Shown in pieces: positions 7,913-16,468 of a stretch of DNA of 64,000 nt (the stretch's first letter is position 1; each line of letters opens with the position of its first letter). This stretch comes from Thioalkalivibrio sp. AKL19. Its GTDB lineage: Bacteria > Pseudomonadota > Gammaproteobacteria > Ectothiorhodospirales > Ectothiorhodospiraceae. The stretch lies in NCBI RefSeq assembly GCF_000420165.1, contig NZ_ATUK01000012.1, positions 1-64,000 of the forward strand, given 5' to 3'. The notes under the pieces were generated by a model. It made no database searches. It was not told the origin of the DNA and saw nothing but the letters and a program-made list of their open reading frames with translations. Both the position numbers and the translations under genes were made by a program.

Positions 7913-8527
7913 TCAGGTCCCGGCGGGGTTGTGCAGCGCGTGGATCGCCGCACGCGCGGCCTCGTCCACGTCGCCTTCCCGGCCGGCCAGCGTCAGACGG
8001 CCAAAGGCACCCACCGCACGCACGTCGATCAGCGAGACGTTAGCGGCCTTCAGCGCCTGGTTCGCGGCGTAGATGATGTACCCGGCCGGCTCCGCCTCGA
8101 GGATGAACATGCTCTGTTCCGGAAGGATCATGTTGCCGCGACGGTTCTGGCGGTTGATCAGCACGGTGTGGTCCGGCGTCATCCCGCGGATGGTCTCCTG
8201 CCACGGGATGCGACAGGGCTGGCGATCGTCCTGGCTGGCACCCAGGCGCGCCAGCAGTACGCGGCCAGCCTCCTGCACGTCACTCTGGTCGCGGTGGTGG
8301 ATCACCATGGAGCCGAATTCGCGCTCCACCACCTGCTGCGCGAGGTGCACGTTGGTCGCCTTCAGCGCCACGTCGGTCAGGCGGTGCACCGCCATACCCG
8401 GCGAGACCTCCACCCACAGACAGGAGTCCCCCGGAACGGGCAGAAAACCCTGGGAGACCGTAGCCATGTATTCCGCCAGCTGCGGCTGGAGAGAATCCAT
8501 GTAGACGTAGGTACGCAGCTGGATCAT
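7913..8527 (-). CDS. csoS1D: CsoS1D-type tandem-BMC carboxysome shell protein
   Basis: A 204-residue protein made of two bacterial-microcompartment (BMC) domains. The first (residues 1-100) begins [13 protein letters not shown] and contains [19 protein letters not shown]. The second (about 105-204) contains LEAEPAGYI and [20 protein letters not shown]. The order of elements and phrases such as [20 protein letters not shown] closely recall CsoS1D of alpha-carboxysomes, a trimeric, pore-gated shell protein for larger metabolites. No other cso or cbb gene is in the window, so the gene is separate from any main carboxysome operon nearby. Cyanobacterial CsoS1D has an extra N-terminal extension that is absent here. 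It is likely co-transcribed with the NUDIX gene from the promoter at 8669-8697. Confidence 0.85.
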   Translation of the reverse strand: MIQLRTYVYMDSLQPQLAEYMATVSQGFLPVPGDSCLWVEVSPGMAVHRLTDVALKATNVHLAQQVVEREFGSMVIHHRDQSDVQEAGRVLLARLGASQDDRQPCRIPWQETIRGMTPDHTVLINRQNRRGNMILPEQSMFILEAEPAGYIIYAANQALKAANVSLIDVRAVGAFGRLTLAGREGDVDEAARAAIHALHNPAGT

Positions 8528-8668
8528 CGATTCGCTCTGGGCCAGGACCCGGGGTCGCGTGGTTCCCGCGCGTCGCGGCCCGAACCCGCACGGGAGTCCG
8601 CGCACGCGCGCTGCCGGCCGCCTCGTCAACGCCGGCCTGCGCGGGCACACGGGAGAATTGGAGTGCGT

Positions 8669-8697
8669 ATTGTGAACGCAGCGCGCCCCAAGCTCAA
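8669..8697 (-). promoter_or_regulatory. Putative promoter for csoS1D-NUDIX
   Basis: On the minus strand TTGAGC and CACAAT are separated by 17 nt. Transcription would start about 135 nt before the csoS1D ATG, leaving a long untranslated leader. The rest of the 316-bp divergent spacer (8528-8843) shows no gene. It also carries a consensus TATAAT at 8805-8810 facing the other way. Confidence 0.4.
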
Positions 8698-8804
8698 TCT
8701 CCGGGCCCGGGCCGGCGGCACCGCCCTACCCACGTCGGGCCACTCCAGCGACGCGCGCCGGCATGGATCGACGCCCCGGGAAGCGCCGCCCTGGCCTGCA
8801 TTCG

Positions 8805-8810
8805 TATAAT
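8805..8810 (+). promoter_or_regulatory. Consensus -10 element (TATAAT) upstream of the Gcr-like gene
   Basis: TATAAT lies 34 nt before the ATG at 8844, in the only AT-rich part of this spacer. No good -35 hexamer is found 16-18 nt upstream, so an activator or an extended -10 element may be involved. Confidence 0.4.
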
Positions 8811-8843
8811 GATTCGCTCACGTCCATCAGCCCAGGGATTGCC

Positions 8844-10865
8844 ATGCCAAAGCAGGATGCGGACCACCTTCTCGCCCGCGTGGAAGATGCCGATCTCGAC
8901 CTGGCCGAGACCCTGCGCCAGATCGTCGACTGGCTGCGCCCGGAAGACCCGCGCAACGTCGCGCCGGTGATCGCCCGGATCGAACAGCTGACCCTGGCGC
9001 TGGCGGAGAACCCGCGCCTTCAGGAGCGGCTGCGCACGCGGCTGGAAGACGGGCTGGAAGACGCCCGGCACCTCACGCTGTACACCGGCATCGGGTTGTT
9101 CTCGCGCAAGGGGTTCTTCCGCGAGGCGGCCGAGCTGATCTACGAGCGCGTCAATCCGCGACCGATGGATCGGGGCGACCTGAAGGACGTGTTGTTCCAC
9201 GTCTTCCACCAGACCGATGACGCCATCTGGGTCGCGGCCCTGCCGGACGATGCCTGGTGGCGTTTCCTGGAATCGCTGGGTTGCCTCTCCGGCGAGCACC
9301 CCGGCGTCCTGCACCGGGCCCGCGAAGAGATCCTCTACGCCCTGGAGATGCTCTCCATCTGGGTCGCCGCGGAGGAACTGGAACCGGAGCTGCTGCGCCT
9401 GGACCCCTCGATCGCCGAACGCAACTCGGCGTTTGTCGCCCAGGAGCGGGAGATCTCGGCCTACGTGCGCGACTACCGCGCCGCGCTGGAAGACCCCAAC
9501 CGCGAGCGCATGGACGACCGCCACGCCCGGGTGCTGCTCGAGCAGTGCGGCGAGCAGATCGCGCGTCTGCGCCGTCTGGCCATCACCCACGGCAACAGCC
9601 TGTCGCTCACGCACCTGCTGGAGCGGCTGGACCAAACCCTCCGGCGCATCCACAAGCTGCTCGACCTGCTGGAGCCCGACCCGGACCGCGACGCCCGCGC
9701 CGCCTCGGTAGGGGTGTTCCGCGAACTCATCACCATCAGCGCCCGCCAGCACGGCGTACGCGCGCTGTGGCAGGACAACATCAAGCTGGTCTCGCGCAGC
9801 ATCACCCAGCATGTCAGCGACACCGGCGAGCATTACATCACCCAGTCGCGCGGCGAATACTTCCAGATGCTGCGCTCCGGGGCCGGCGCCGGGCTGATTA
9901 TCGCAGTGATGGCCCTGATCAAGATCCAGATTGAATCCCTCGGGCTGTCCCACGCGGCCAACACCCTTTGGGTAAGCCTGAATTACGGCCTCGGCTTCGT
10001 GCTGATCCACATCCTGCATTTCACGGTGGCCACCAAGCAGCCGGCCATGACCGCCGCGCGCCTGGCCGCCGCCATCGAGGAGAGCGACCGCGGCACGGCC
10101 GACCCGCGCAAGATGGCGGATCTGCTGATGCGCGTGGGACGTTCGCAGTTTGCCGCGGTGCTTGGCAACGTGGGCATCGCCCTGCCCACCGCCATCGTGA
10201 TCGGCTTTCTTGCGGCCACCATGTTCGAGGCCCCGATCCTGTCCAGTCGCGAGATCGACTACCTGATGGACGGCCTGCGCCCGATCATGGGCCTGGCGCT
10301 TTTCTTCGCCGCGATTGCCGGGGTATGGCTGTTCGTCTCCGGCCTGATCGCCGGCTTTTTCGACAACCGCTGCGCCTATCTCGACCTGCCCGGGAGACTG
10401 CGCGAACACCCACTGCTGCGCCGGCTCCTGCCGACCGGCGCACGCCACCGCCTGGCCGACTGGATCGGCTACAACTACGGCGCGCTGATCGGCAACTTCC
10501 TGTTCGGGGTCCTGCTGGGGGTTACCGGCTATATCGGTTACCTGCTGAACCTCCCGCTGGATATCCAGCACGTGGCCTTCGCCTCGGCCAACCTGGGCTA
10601 TGTGACCGCCAGTGAGGCCCCCGGCCTGGCCATGTTCGCACTGTTCCTGGTGTTCGTGCTGCTGATCGGCGCGGTCAACCTGTGGGTCAGTTTCGGGCTC
10701 GCGCTGTACGTCGCGCTGCGCGCACGCGGCGTGCGTATCGGGGCCTTCGGCCGCGTGTTCCAGGCCTACGGTCAACACCTGCGCGAACGCCCCCGCGAGT
10801 TCCTGTTCCCGCCCGGTCCCCCGAACAGCGCCGACGGGGACGACGACCCGTCCGATGCGCGGTAA
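8844..10865 (+). CDS. Gcr-type 'site-specific recombinase' family membrane protein
   Basis: A 673-residue protein of the SpecificRecomb/Gcr family (PF10136). Residues 1-330 are soluble and largely helical (repeated LLERLDQTLRRIHKLLDLL-like stretches). The C-terminal half has about six membrane segments, for example near residues 350-365, 385-400, 445-465, 485-515, 545-570 and 600-630. The historic recombinase label comes from a gonococcal gene, but no recombinase catalytic motif is visible and the membrane topology argues against that role, so the function is best called unknown. AGGGA lies 7 nt before the ATG. The 3' end overlaps the next gene by 11 nt, implying coupled translation. Confidence 0.75.
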   Translation: MPKQDADHLLARVEDADLDLAETLRQIVDWLRPEDPRNVAPVIARIEQLTLALAENPRLQERLRTRLEDGLEDARHLTLYTGIGLFSRKGFFREAAELIYERVNPRPMDRGDLKDVLFHVFHQTDDAIWVAALPDDAWWRFLESLGCLSGEHPGVLHRAREEILYALEMLSIWVAAEELEPELLRLDPSIAERNSAFVAQEREISAYVRDYRAALEDPNRERMDDRHARVLLEQCGEQIARLRRLAITHGNSLSLTHLLERLDQTLRRIHKLLDLLEPDPDRDARAASVGVFRELITISARQHGVRALWQDNIKLVSRSITQHVSDTGEHYITQSRGEYFQMLRSGAGAGLIIAVMALIKIQIESLGLSHAANTLWVSLNYGLGFVLIHILHFTVATKQPAMTAARLAAAIEESDRGTADPRKMADLLMRVGRSQFAAVLGNVGIALPTAIVIGFLAATMFEAPILSSREIDYLMDGLRPIMGLALFFAAIAGVWLFVSGLIAGFFDNRCAYLDLPGRLREHPLLRRLLPTGARHRLADWIGYNYGALIGNFLFGVLLGVTGYIGYLLNLPLDIQHVAFASANLGYVTASEAPGLAMFALFLVFVLLIGAVNLWVSFGLALYVALRARGVRIGAFGRVFQAYGQHLRERPREFLFPPGPPNSADGDDDPSDAR

Positions 10866-11889
10866 CCGGGCCCTTCGCCTGCTGGTGCCGGTAGCCGCAC
10901 TCTGGCTGGCCGGCTGTGCCGGGGCGGCCCCCAGTCCATCCGGCGACGGGACGCGCGCCGCGATGATCGCACCGGACGCCATCCACACGGCCGATGGCGA
11001 CCAGCTGCCGCTGCACCGCTGGGGACCGGACGACCCCGAGCAGGTCGCGCTCGCGCTGCACGGCTTCAATGACCACGGGGGCAGCATGCAGGCCCTGGGC
11101 GAGGCCCTCGCCGGGCACGGGATCACCGTCTACGCCTATGACCAGCGCGGCTTCGGGGGCACGCGGAACGTGGGCTACTGGTCCGGTCATCATCTGATGG
11201 CCGAGGACGCCCGCACCGCGCTGCGGCTGCTGCGCGAGCGCTATCCCGAACAGCCCCCGTTCGTGATTGGCAAGAGCATGGGAGGTGCCGTGGCCCTGCT
11301 GGCCGTGGCACACACACCCGAGCCCGGTGAGGCATCGTCGCTGGTGGCCGGTTCGGTACTGATCGCACCGGCGGTATGGAGCCGCGGCGACATGCCCTGG
11401 TACCAGCGCTTCGGCCTGTGGCTGGGGGCGCGCCTGGCGCCCGGCTGGCGCCTGGACGGGGAGATGGCGGCGGAACTGGATATCCGCCCTACGGATGACC
11501 CTGCCGTGCTGGAGCGGATGCGCGACGACCCACTGGTGCTGCGCGATGCCCGCATCGATGCCCTGGACGGCCTCACCACCCTGATGACCCACGCGCTGGA
11601 GGCCGGCCCCGACCTTCCCCCGCCCAGCCTGACGCTGTACGGGGCCCGCGACGACCTGGTGCCGCCCCTGCCCCTGGCGCGCCTGCTGGAGGGCCTGGCC
11701 GCTCAGGAGTCCAGTGATCATCGCGCCGTGCTCTATCCCGAGGGCTATCACATGCTGACGCGCTACACCCGCGCCGAGGCCACCTTCGCGGACATCGCCG
11801 CGTGGCTGCAGGACCCGCGGGCCACCCTGCCCTCGGGTCACGAACGCACACCCGCGGACCTGGCCCGGCACCTGCGCGACAAGGACTGA
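10855..11889 (+). CDS. Lipoprotein alpha/beta hydrolase (lysophospholipase-like)
   Basis: A 344-residue protein with a lipobox, LAGC, at about residues 18-21, so it is probably anchored to a membrane facing the periplasm. The hydrolase fold is complete: HGFNDHGGS oxyanion region, nucleophile elbow GKSMGG with Ser141, an acidic residue in GARDDLVPP, and His299 in GYHMLT. This matches the monoacylglycerol-lipase/lysophospholipase L2 branch (Hydrolase_4). It overlaps the upstream membrane-protein gene by 11 nt, so the two form a small operon. The natural ester substrate is unknown. Confidence 0.82.
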   Translation: MRGNRALRLLVPVAALWLAGCAGAAPSPSGDGTRAAMIAPDAIHTADGDQLPLHRWGPDDPEQVALALHGFNDHGGSMQALGEALAGHGITVYAYDQRGFGGTRNVGYWSGHHLMAEDARTALRLLRERYPEQPPFVIGKSMGGAVALLAVAHTPEPGEASSLVAGSVLIAPAVWSRGDMPWYQRFGLWLGARLAPGWRLDGEMAAELDIRPTDDPAVLERMRDDPLVLRDARIDALDGLTTLMTHALEAGPDLPPPSLTLYGARDDLVPPLPLARLLEGLAAQESSDHRAVLYPEGYHMLTRYTRAEATFADIAAWLQDPRATLPSGHERTPADLARHLRDKD

Positions 11890-12020
11890 GCCCCGGCCAC
11901 CGGGCGGCGGCCGTCACCCGCCGCGCATCCCGCCGGCCCCGCAAGACCCGGCGCCAGCAAGCACCGGCAAAGACCACCCCATCCATCGATACATACCGAT
12001 ATATGGATTTTCGATGGTTG

Positions 12021-12034
12021 TTGATCCAGATCAA
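12021..12034. promoter_or_regulatory. Perfect FNR/Anr/Dnr-type binding site
   Basis: TTGATCCAGATCAA matches the FNR-family consensus TTGAT-N4-ATCAA in all ten defined positions and is a perfect dyad apart from the centre. It lies 80 nt upstream of the GGDEF-EAL gene in a locally AT-rich stretch (AT-rich from about 11990). If it activated from position -41.5, transcription would begin near 12069, but no clear -10 element is visible there, so repression or a poor -10 are alternatives. Confidence 0.6.
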
Positions 12035-12113
12035 GCCAAAACTGTGACCGAGTCCGCACCCTGACGACCTCCATGCCCGGCCACGGGCCGTCCACCCATG
12101 CTCGAGGTCATCC

Positions 12114-14696
12114 ATGAATGCGGCATCTCGACCCGCCCCCCGCCGTGCCCTGCGCCTGAGACTGTTCATCATCGCGGCGATCATGGCCGTGGCCCTGCTG
12201 GTATTCCTGGCCGTCAACGCGACCACCACCCTGATCTACGAACGCACCATGGCCCGTCAGGCGGAGCAGACGGCCAGCGGTATCGCGCACCAAACCTTTG
12301 CCTCGATGTTCCAGATCATGCGCGAGGGCTGGAGCCGCGAGCAGCTGGAGGCCTTCTCCACCGGGATCGAGGAATCGCTGGACGGGACACCGCTGACGCT
12401 GGAGCTGTACCGCGGGGAAAAGGTCGCGGCGCTCTATGGCGAGGTTGGACAACCCTCGTGGAACGAACGCATCGAGCACGCCTTTGACACCGGGGTCATC
12501 GAAAGCCGCCAGGACAACGGCGAGCTGCAGTACACCTTTCCGCTGCGGGCGCGCAACGAATGCCTGAGCTGTCACACCAATGCATCCGCCGGCGATGTCC
12601 TGGGCGTCATGGAGGTGCGACAGGATCTCGGCACCGCGATCAACGAAGCACGCAGCCAGCACATATGGACCTTCTTCGGCACCGGGCTGGGAACCCTGCT
12701 GCTGGGCACGCTGATCGCGACCTGGGCGACCGGGCCCATCACCCGTTCGGTGCGGCGGTTCCAGGACCAGGTGACGCGGGTCAACGCGATCAAGGATCTC
12801 AACGAGATGGAGCCGCAGGCAATCGACACCGGCTTCGTCGAGCTGAACCAGGTCGTCGACCAGGTGGACGAGCTGGTGCGCAAACTGCGCTCGGTGGCCG
12901 TGGACAAGGACATCCTCGAGTTCGAGCTGAAGCTGCTGGACAAGTTCATCATCACCTCGGACGTGGTCCGTGACTGGCGCGAGTACATCGGTGTCCTGCT
13001 GACCGAGATCAACACGATCATCGATGCCTACACGTTGTTCACGCTATTCAAGGCCAACGACGAGGTCTACGAACTGGAGATCTTCTGGCGCGCCGAACCG
13101 AGCGAGAACACCCGGCGCACGGTGGAGCGCCTGGCCGCACACCGGATCCGTGCGGCCGAACAGTTCGCAATGGACGCCAACCTGACCATCCGCCACAACG
13201 TCGCGGACTCCAGCCACGCACTGCCGGAGCTATCGCCACACACCATCGAGATGGCGACCAAGTCACTGCTGCTGGATGCGCCGCGCATCGGCGGGGTGGT
13301 CGGCATCGGCGTGCAGTCCGACCTGGTGCGCGATCCCGTGAGACATGTGGTCATCGAAAGCATCCTCTCCACCCTCCTGAATCTGGTCGGGTCGGTGAAG
13401 GCCATCTACAAGTACACCCAGGATCTGGAGTACTACGCCACCCGTGACCCGCTGACCAACCTGTACAACCAGCGGGTGTTCTGGGAGCTGTTCAACTACG
13501 AGATCAAGCGCGCCGAGGGGCATGCCTATCCGTTTTCGGTGATGGTCGTGGATCTGGACAACTTCAAGACCATCAACGACCGCTATGGCCACGCCTTCGG
13601 CGACCGCTTCCTGCAGGCCTACGCCGAGACGATCCAGGGGGCCATCCGCAACGAGGACATCCTGGCCCGGTACGGCGGCGACGAATTTGCGCTGATCCTG
13701 CCGGAGACCGACCAGCAGGCCGCCTGGCAACTCGCCGCGCACATGGCCGAAGCGACGGACCGGCTGTCGCTGCCCGCCCCGGACGGGTCGCGGGTCAAGG
13801 CGACGACCTGCATCGGGATTGCCGCCTACCCACGCCACGGCCGCGACACCCGAGACCTGTTCCTGGTGGCCGACAACATGATGTACAAGGCCAAGCGCGA
13901 GGGGAAAAACGCCGTCTGCGTCCCCAGCGACGAAGAGGTCGCCGCGGTGTTCCGGGAGGCCGGCGAGACCGGGATCATGATCATGGAGGCGCTGGAGGAC
14001 CGGCGTATCGTGCCCTTTTTCCAGCCCATCATGGACACGGCTACCGGCGAGGCCCGCATCCACGAATTGCTGATGCGCATCCGCGTGGGTGACCAGTTGA
14101 TCCCGGCCGGCCAGTTCGTGGAAGTGGCCGAGACCATGGGGGTGATGCACCAGCTCGACTACGTCCTGATCGAACAGGCCTTTGCCGAGGTGCAGCGCTC
14201 GGACTATACCGGACTCCTGTTCATCAACCTGTCCCCGCGCGCGCTGATCATTGGCGAGTTCATCGGCAAGGTCCGCAAGCTGGCGCAGGATCACCAGATC
14301 GATCCGGCCACGGTCGTATTCGAGATCACCGAACGCGACACGGTGAAGAACATGGCCGTGCTGGAGAAGTTCGTGCTCGATCTCAAGCAGCAAGGGTTCC
14401 AGTTCGCCGTGGACGACTTCGGCTCGGGGTTCTCCTCGTTCCATTACCTGAAGCGCTTTCCCATCGACTTCGTGAAGATCGAAGGTGACTTCGTGCGCAA
14501 CATGGTCCACGACCCGCGCGACCAGGCCTTCGTGCGTTCCATCGCCGCACTCGCCCGTGACTTGGACGTGCGCACCATTGCCGAATTTGTCGAGGATCAG
14601 GAGATCCTCGAAGCGGTCCAGTCCATCGGCATCCATTACGCCCAGGGTTTCCATGTCGGCCACCCCGGTCCACGGCTCGGGAACCCACCGGCATGA
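12114..14696 (+). CDS. Membrane GGDEF-EAL protein with periplasmic CXXCH haem motif
   Basis: An 860-residue c-di-GMP enzyme. A membrane segment at about residues 14-36 is followed by a periplasmic domain of about 150 residues ending in CLSCH (150-154), a c-type haem-binding motif, as in DUF3365/Tll0287-like sensors. A second membrane segment (about 185-205) leads to a HAMP-like linker, a GAF-like region, a GGDEF domain and an EAL domain. GGDEF (521-525) is intact. The EAL signature reads ELL (651-653), but FEITERD, DDFGSG, VKIEGDF and the late EFVEDQE are kept, so phosphodiesterase activity remains possible. An FNR-type box lies upstream, suggesting control by oxygen or NO. Its stop overlaps the next gene's ATG. 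Confidence 0.85.
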   Translation: MNAASRPAPRRALRLRLFIIAAIMAVALLVFLAVNATTTLIYERTMARQAEQTASGIAHQTFASMFQIMREGWSREQLEAFSTGIEESLDGTPLTLELYRGEKVAALYGEVGQPSWNERIEHAFDTGVIESRQDNGELQYTFPLRARNECLSCHTNASAGDVLGVMEVRQDLGTAINEARSQHIWTFFGTGLGTLLLGTLIATWATGPITRSVRRFQDQVTRVNAIKDLNEMEPQAIDTGFVELNQVVDQVDELVRKLRSVAVDKDILEFELKLLDKFIITSDVVRDWREYIGVLLTEINTIIDAYTLFTLFKANDEVYELEIFWRAEPSENTRRTVERLAAHRIRAAEQFAMDANLTIRHNVADSSHALPELSPHTIEMATKSLLLDAPRIGGVVGIGVQSDLVRDPVRHVVIESILSTLLNLVGSVKAIYKYTQDLEYYATRDPLTNLYNQRVFWELFNYEIKRAEGHAYPFSVMVVDLDNFKTINDRYGHAFGDRFLQAYAETIQGAIRNEDILARYGGDEFALILPETDQQAAWQLAAHMAEATDRLSLPAPDGSRVKATTCIGIAAYPRHGRDTRDLFLVADNMMYKAKREGKNAVCVPSDEEVAAVFREAGETGIMIMEALEDRRIVPFFQPIMDTATGEARIHELLMRIRVGDQLIPAGQFVEVAETMGVMHQLDYVLIEQAFAEVQRSDYTGLLFINLSPRALIIGEFIGKVRKLAQDHQIDPATVVFEITERDTVKNMAVLEKFVLDLKQQGFQFAVDDFGSGFSSFHYLKRFPIDFVKIEGDFVRNMVHDPRDQAFVRSIAALARDLDVRTIAEFVEDQEILEAVQSIGIHYAQGFHVGHPGPRLGNPPA

Positions 14697-15844
14697 GCGG
14701 GCCCCGGACCACCCTGATCCAGGGGCTGAAACAGCAGCTGGGCTGCCCCGATCCGGAGTTGTTGCTGATGCCCTGGCGGCACCACGCCCTGCTGGAGCAT
14801 CAGCGAGCCCGCCTGATTATTTCCCGGGTGCGCCTGGTCGCGTTTCTTTTCGCCCTGCTCACGCCCCTGTGGATCCTGGTGGACCTCGTGTTCCTGCCCT
14901 GGCCGGTCTGGGGCGAGCTCGCGCTGGCGCGCCTGCTGACGAGCGCCGCCTTCCTGTGGATGTCGCTGCGCTATCAGCCCTCCGACAGCATGCCGCGGGC
15001 CTGGGTCGCGCTGGCCCTGCTGTTTGCCATTCCGACCCTTTTCTTCCTCTATTCCCACCCGCTACTCGCCTTCCGGGAGATGGCCGGGATCGAGGCCGCC
15101 ATCGCCGCCGGCTACGCCTTCCTGCCCTTCGTGATGATCGCGGGGCTGGCCATCTTTCCACTCACCGTCACCGAGGCCGTGGCCTACTCGATCCCGGTGC
15201 TCGCCGGCCAGGCCGTGGCGGCCCTGCTCCAGCTCGACAGTATGGACTGGACCACGCACGTCGGTGCCTTCTGGTTGCTGCTGCTGATCGCGTCGGTTGG
15301 CGCGCTGGCCAGCACCAGCCAGTTACAGTTCCTGGCGGCCCTGGTGCGGGAGTCTTCGCGTGATGCTCTGACCGGGTGCTACACGCGCGGGAGCGGCAAG
15401 CGCCTGCTGGAACGCGAGATGGCACGGACCCGGCGACAGGGCCGGCCCCTCGCCGTGGCCTTTGTCGACCTCGACCGCTTCAAGGCGCTGAACGACCGCT
15501 TCGGACACGAGGAAGGCGACCGGGCCCTGCGCGCCGTCGCCAACGCCCTGACCAAACGCCTGCGCAGCATCGACAGCGTGATCCGCTGGGGCGGCGAGGA
15601 GTTCCTGATCCTGATGCCGGAGACCAGCCGGGAGGAGGCACGCCAGGCCCTGGAACGGGTGCTGAGCGAACCGGCCAGTCACACCCCCGACGGCCAGGCA
15701 TTGACCGCGAGCATCGGCATCGCGAGCTGGCCGGAGGATATCCGGGCGACCGACGCCGAGGCCCTGGTGCACGAGGCGGACCTTCGGATGTATCGTGCCA
15801 AGAACAAGGGGGGTGATCGCATCATCGACGCCCGCGCCGCCTGA
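14693..15844 (+). CDS. Membrane diguanylate cyclase
   Basis: A 383-residue protein: six or so membrane helices (about residues 45-225) followed by a GGDEF domain (about 230-380) with RDALTGCYTR, DLDRFKALNDRFGHEEGD and WGGEEF, the active site at 300-304. All catalytic features for making c-di-GMP from two GTP are present. No RxxD inhibitory site is seen five residues before GGEEF. The membrane part resembles a MASE-type sensor but I cannot assign the class. Its ATG overlaps the upstream TGA (ATGA), so it is translated with the haem-motif GGDEF-EAL protein. Confidence 0.85.
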   Translation: MSGPRTTLIQGLKQQLGCPDPELLLMPWRHHALLEHQRARLIISRVRLVAFLFALLTPLWILVDLVFLPWPVWGELALARLLTSAAFLWMSLRYQPSDSMPRAWVALALLFAIPTLFFLYSHPLLAFREMAGIEAAIAAGYAFLPFVMIAGLAIFPLTVTEAVAYSIPVLAGQAVAALLQLDSMDWTTHVGAFWLLLLIASVGALASTSQLQFLAALVRESSRDALTGCYTRGSGKRLLEREMARTRRQGRPLAVAFVDLDRFKALNDRFGHEEGDRALRAVANALTKRLRSIDSVIRWGGEEFLILMPETSREEARQALERVLSEPASHTPDGQALTASIGIASWPEDIRATDAEALVHEADLRMYRAKNKGGDRIIDARAA

Positions 15845-15862
15845 GCATGACTGGAGGGCAGC

Positions 15863-16246
15863 ATGAAGCATTCCAATGACCGGCTGGACCAACTCGTTGC
15901 ACAGGCACGGCAGTCGCAGGCCGAACGGGAGCGCGGCTACCGCGAGCAGGCGCTCAAGATGTACCCGTGGGTGTGTGGCCGCTGCGGGCGCGAGTTCACC
16001 CGCGCCAACCTGCGCGAGCTGACCGTGCACCATCGCGACCACAATCACGACAACAATCCCAGCGACGGCAGCAATTGGGAGCTGCTGTGCCTGTACTGCC
16101 ACGACAACGAGCACCAGCGCTACACCGACGCCACCCCCGGCAGCGACAAGACAACGGGGACCGCCGCCACGCACAACCCGTTCGCCGGACTGGCCGGCCT
16201 GCTCAAGGGCGACAGCGATCCGGACGACGACCATTCCGGGACGTAG
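15863..16246 (+). CDS. yajD: YajD-like HNH domain protein
   Basis: A 127-residue protein with an HNH fold: CGRCGREF (zinc cysteines near residues 38-41), TVHHRDHNHDNNP (His-His active motif near 57) and LLCLYCHDNEH (second cysteine pair). This matches the YajD family of small putative HNH nucleases. GGAGGG lies 5 nt before the ATG. The last 35 residues are low-complexity and acidic. Nuclease activity is assumed from the fold; the biological role is unknown. It follows the diguanylate cyclase gene by 18 nt and may be read from the same transcript. Confidence 0.75.
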   Translation: MKHSNDRLDQLVAQARQSQAERERGYREQALKMYPWVCGRCGREFTRANLRELTVHHRDHNHDNNPSDGSNWELLCLYCHDNEHQRYTDATPGSDKTTGTAATHNPFAGLAGLLKGDSDPDDDHSGT

Positions 16247-16449
16247 CGCCCGGACACCAGGAGCCGCTCAGAGCCAGCGCCAGCACCAGCGTGCTCTCCG
16301 GACAGTCGACGTAGTCCTGCAGGTAGCGCGCCTCGTACTCCGCGCGGTCCTGGTAGAGATAGGACCACTCACGGAACACCGCAATGCGCAGGCGCGCCAC
16401 ATCCTCCAGGTAGGGCACGATCCCCGCGCCGCTGACAATCCTGAATTCA
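16203..16449 (-). pseudogene. Remnant of a GNAT N-acetyltransferase gene
   Basis: On the minus strand a reading frame encodes EFRIVSGAGIVPYLEDVARL and then RIAVFREWSYLY and YEARYLQDYVDCPESTLVLAL. This is the start of a familiar GNAT acetyltransferase family. Similarity stops after about 60 residues and the frame runs on into yajD antisense sequence. Where the start codon would be expected, behind GAGGAG, the sequence reads ATT rather than ATG. The fragment directly follows the DUF21 gene on the same strand. It looks like a 3'-deleted, decaying gene. Confidence 0.55.
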
Positions 16450-16468
16450 ATCCGTCCCGAACTCCTCG

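Noticed and set aside
8844-10865. Reading the Gcr-type protein as a true site-specific recombinase or evidence of a mobile island
   Set aside because: There are no tyrosine or serine recombinase motifs; half the protein is membrane-embedded and the flanks show no attachment sites.
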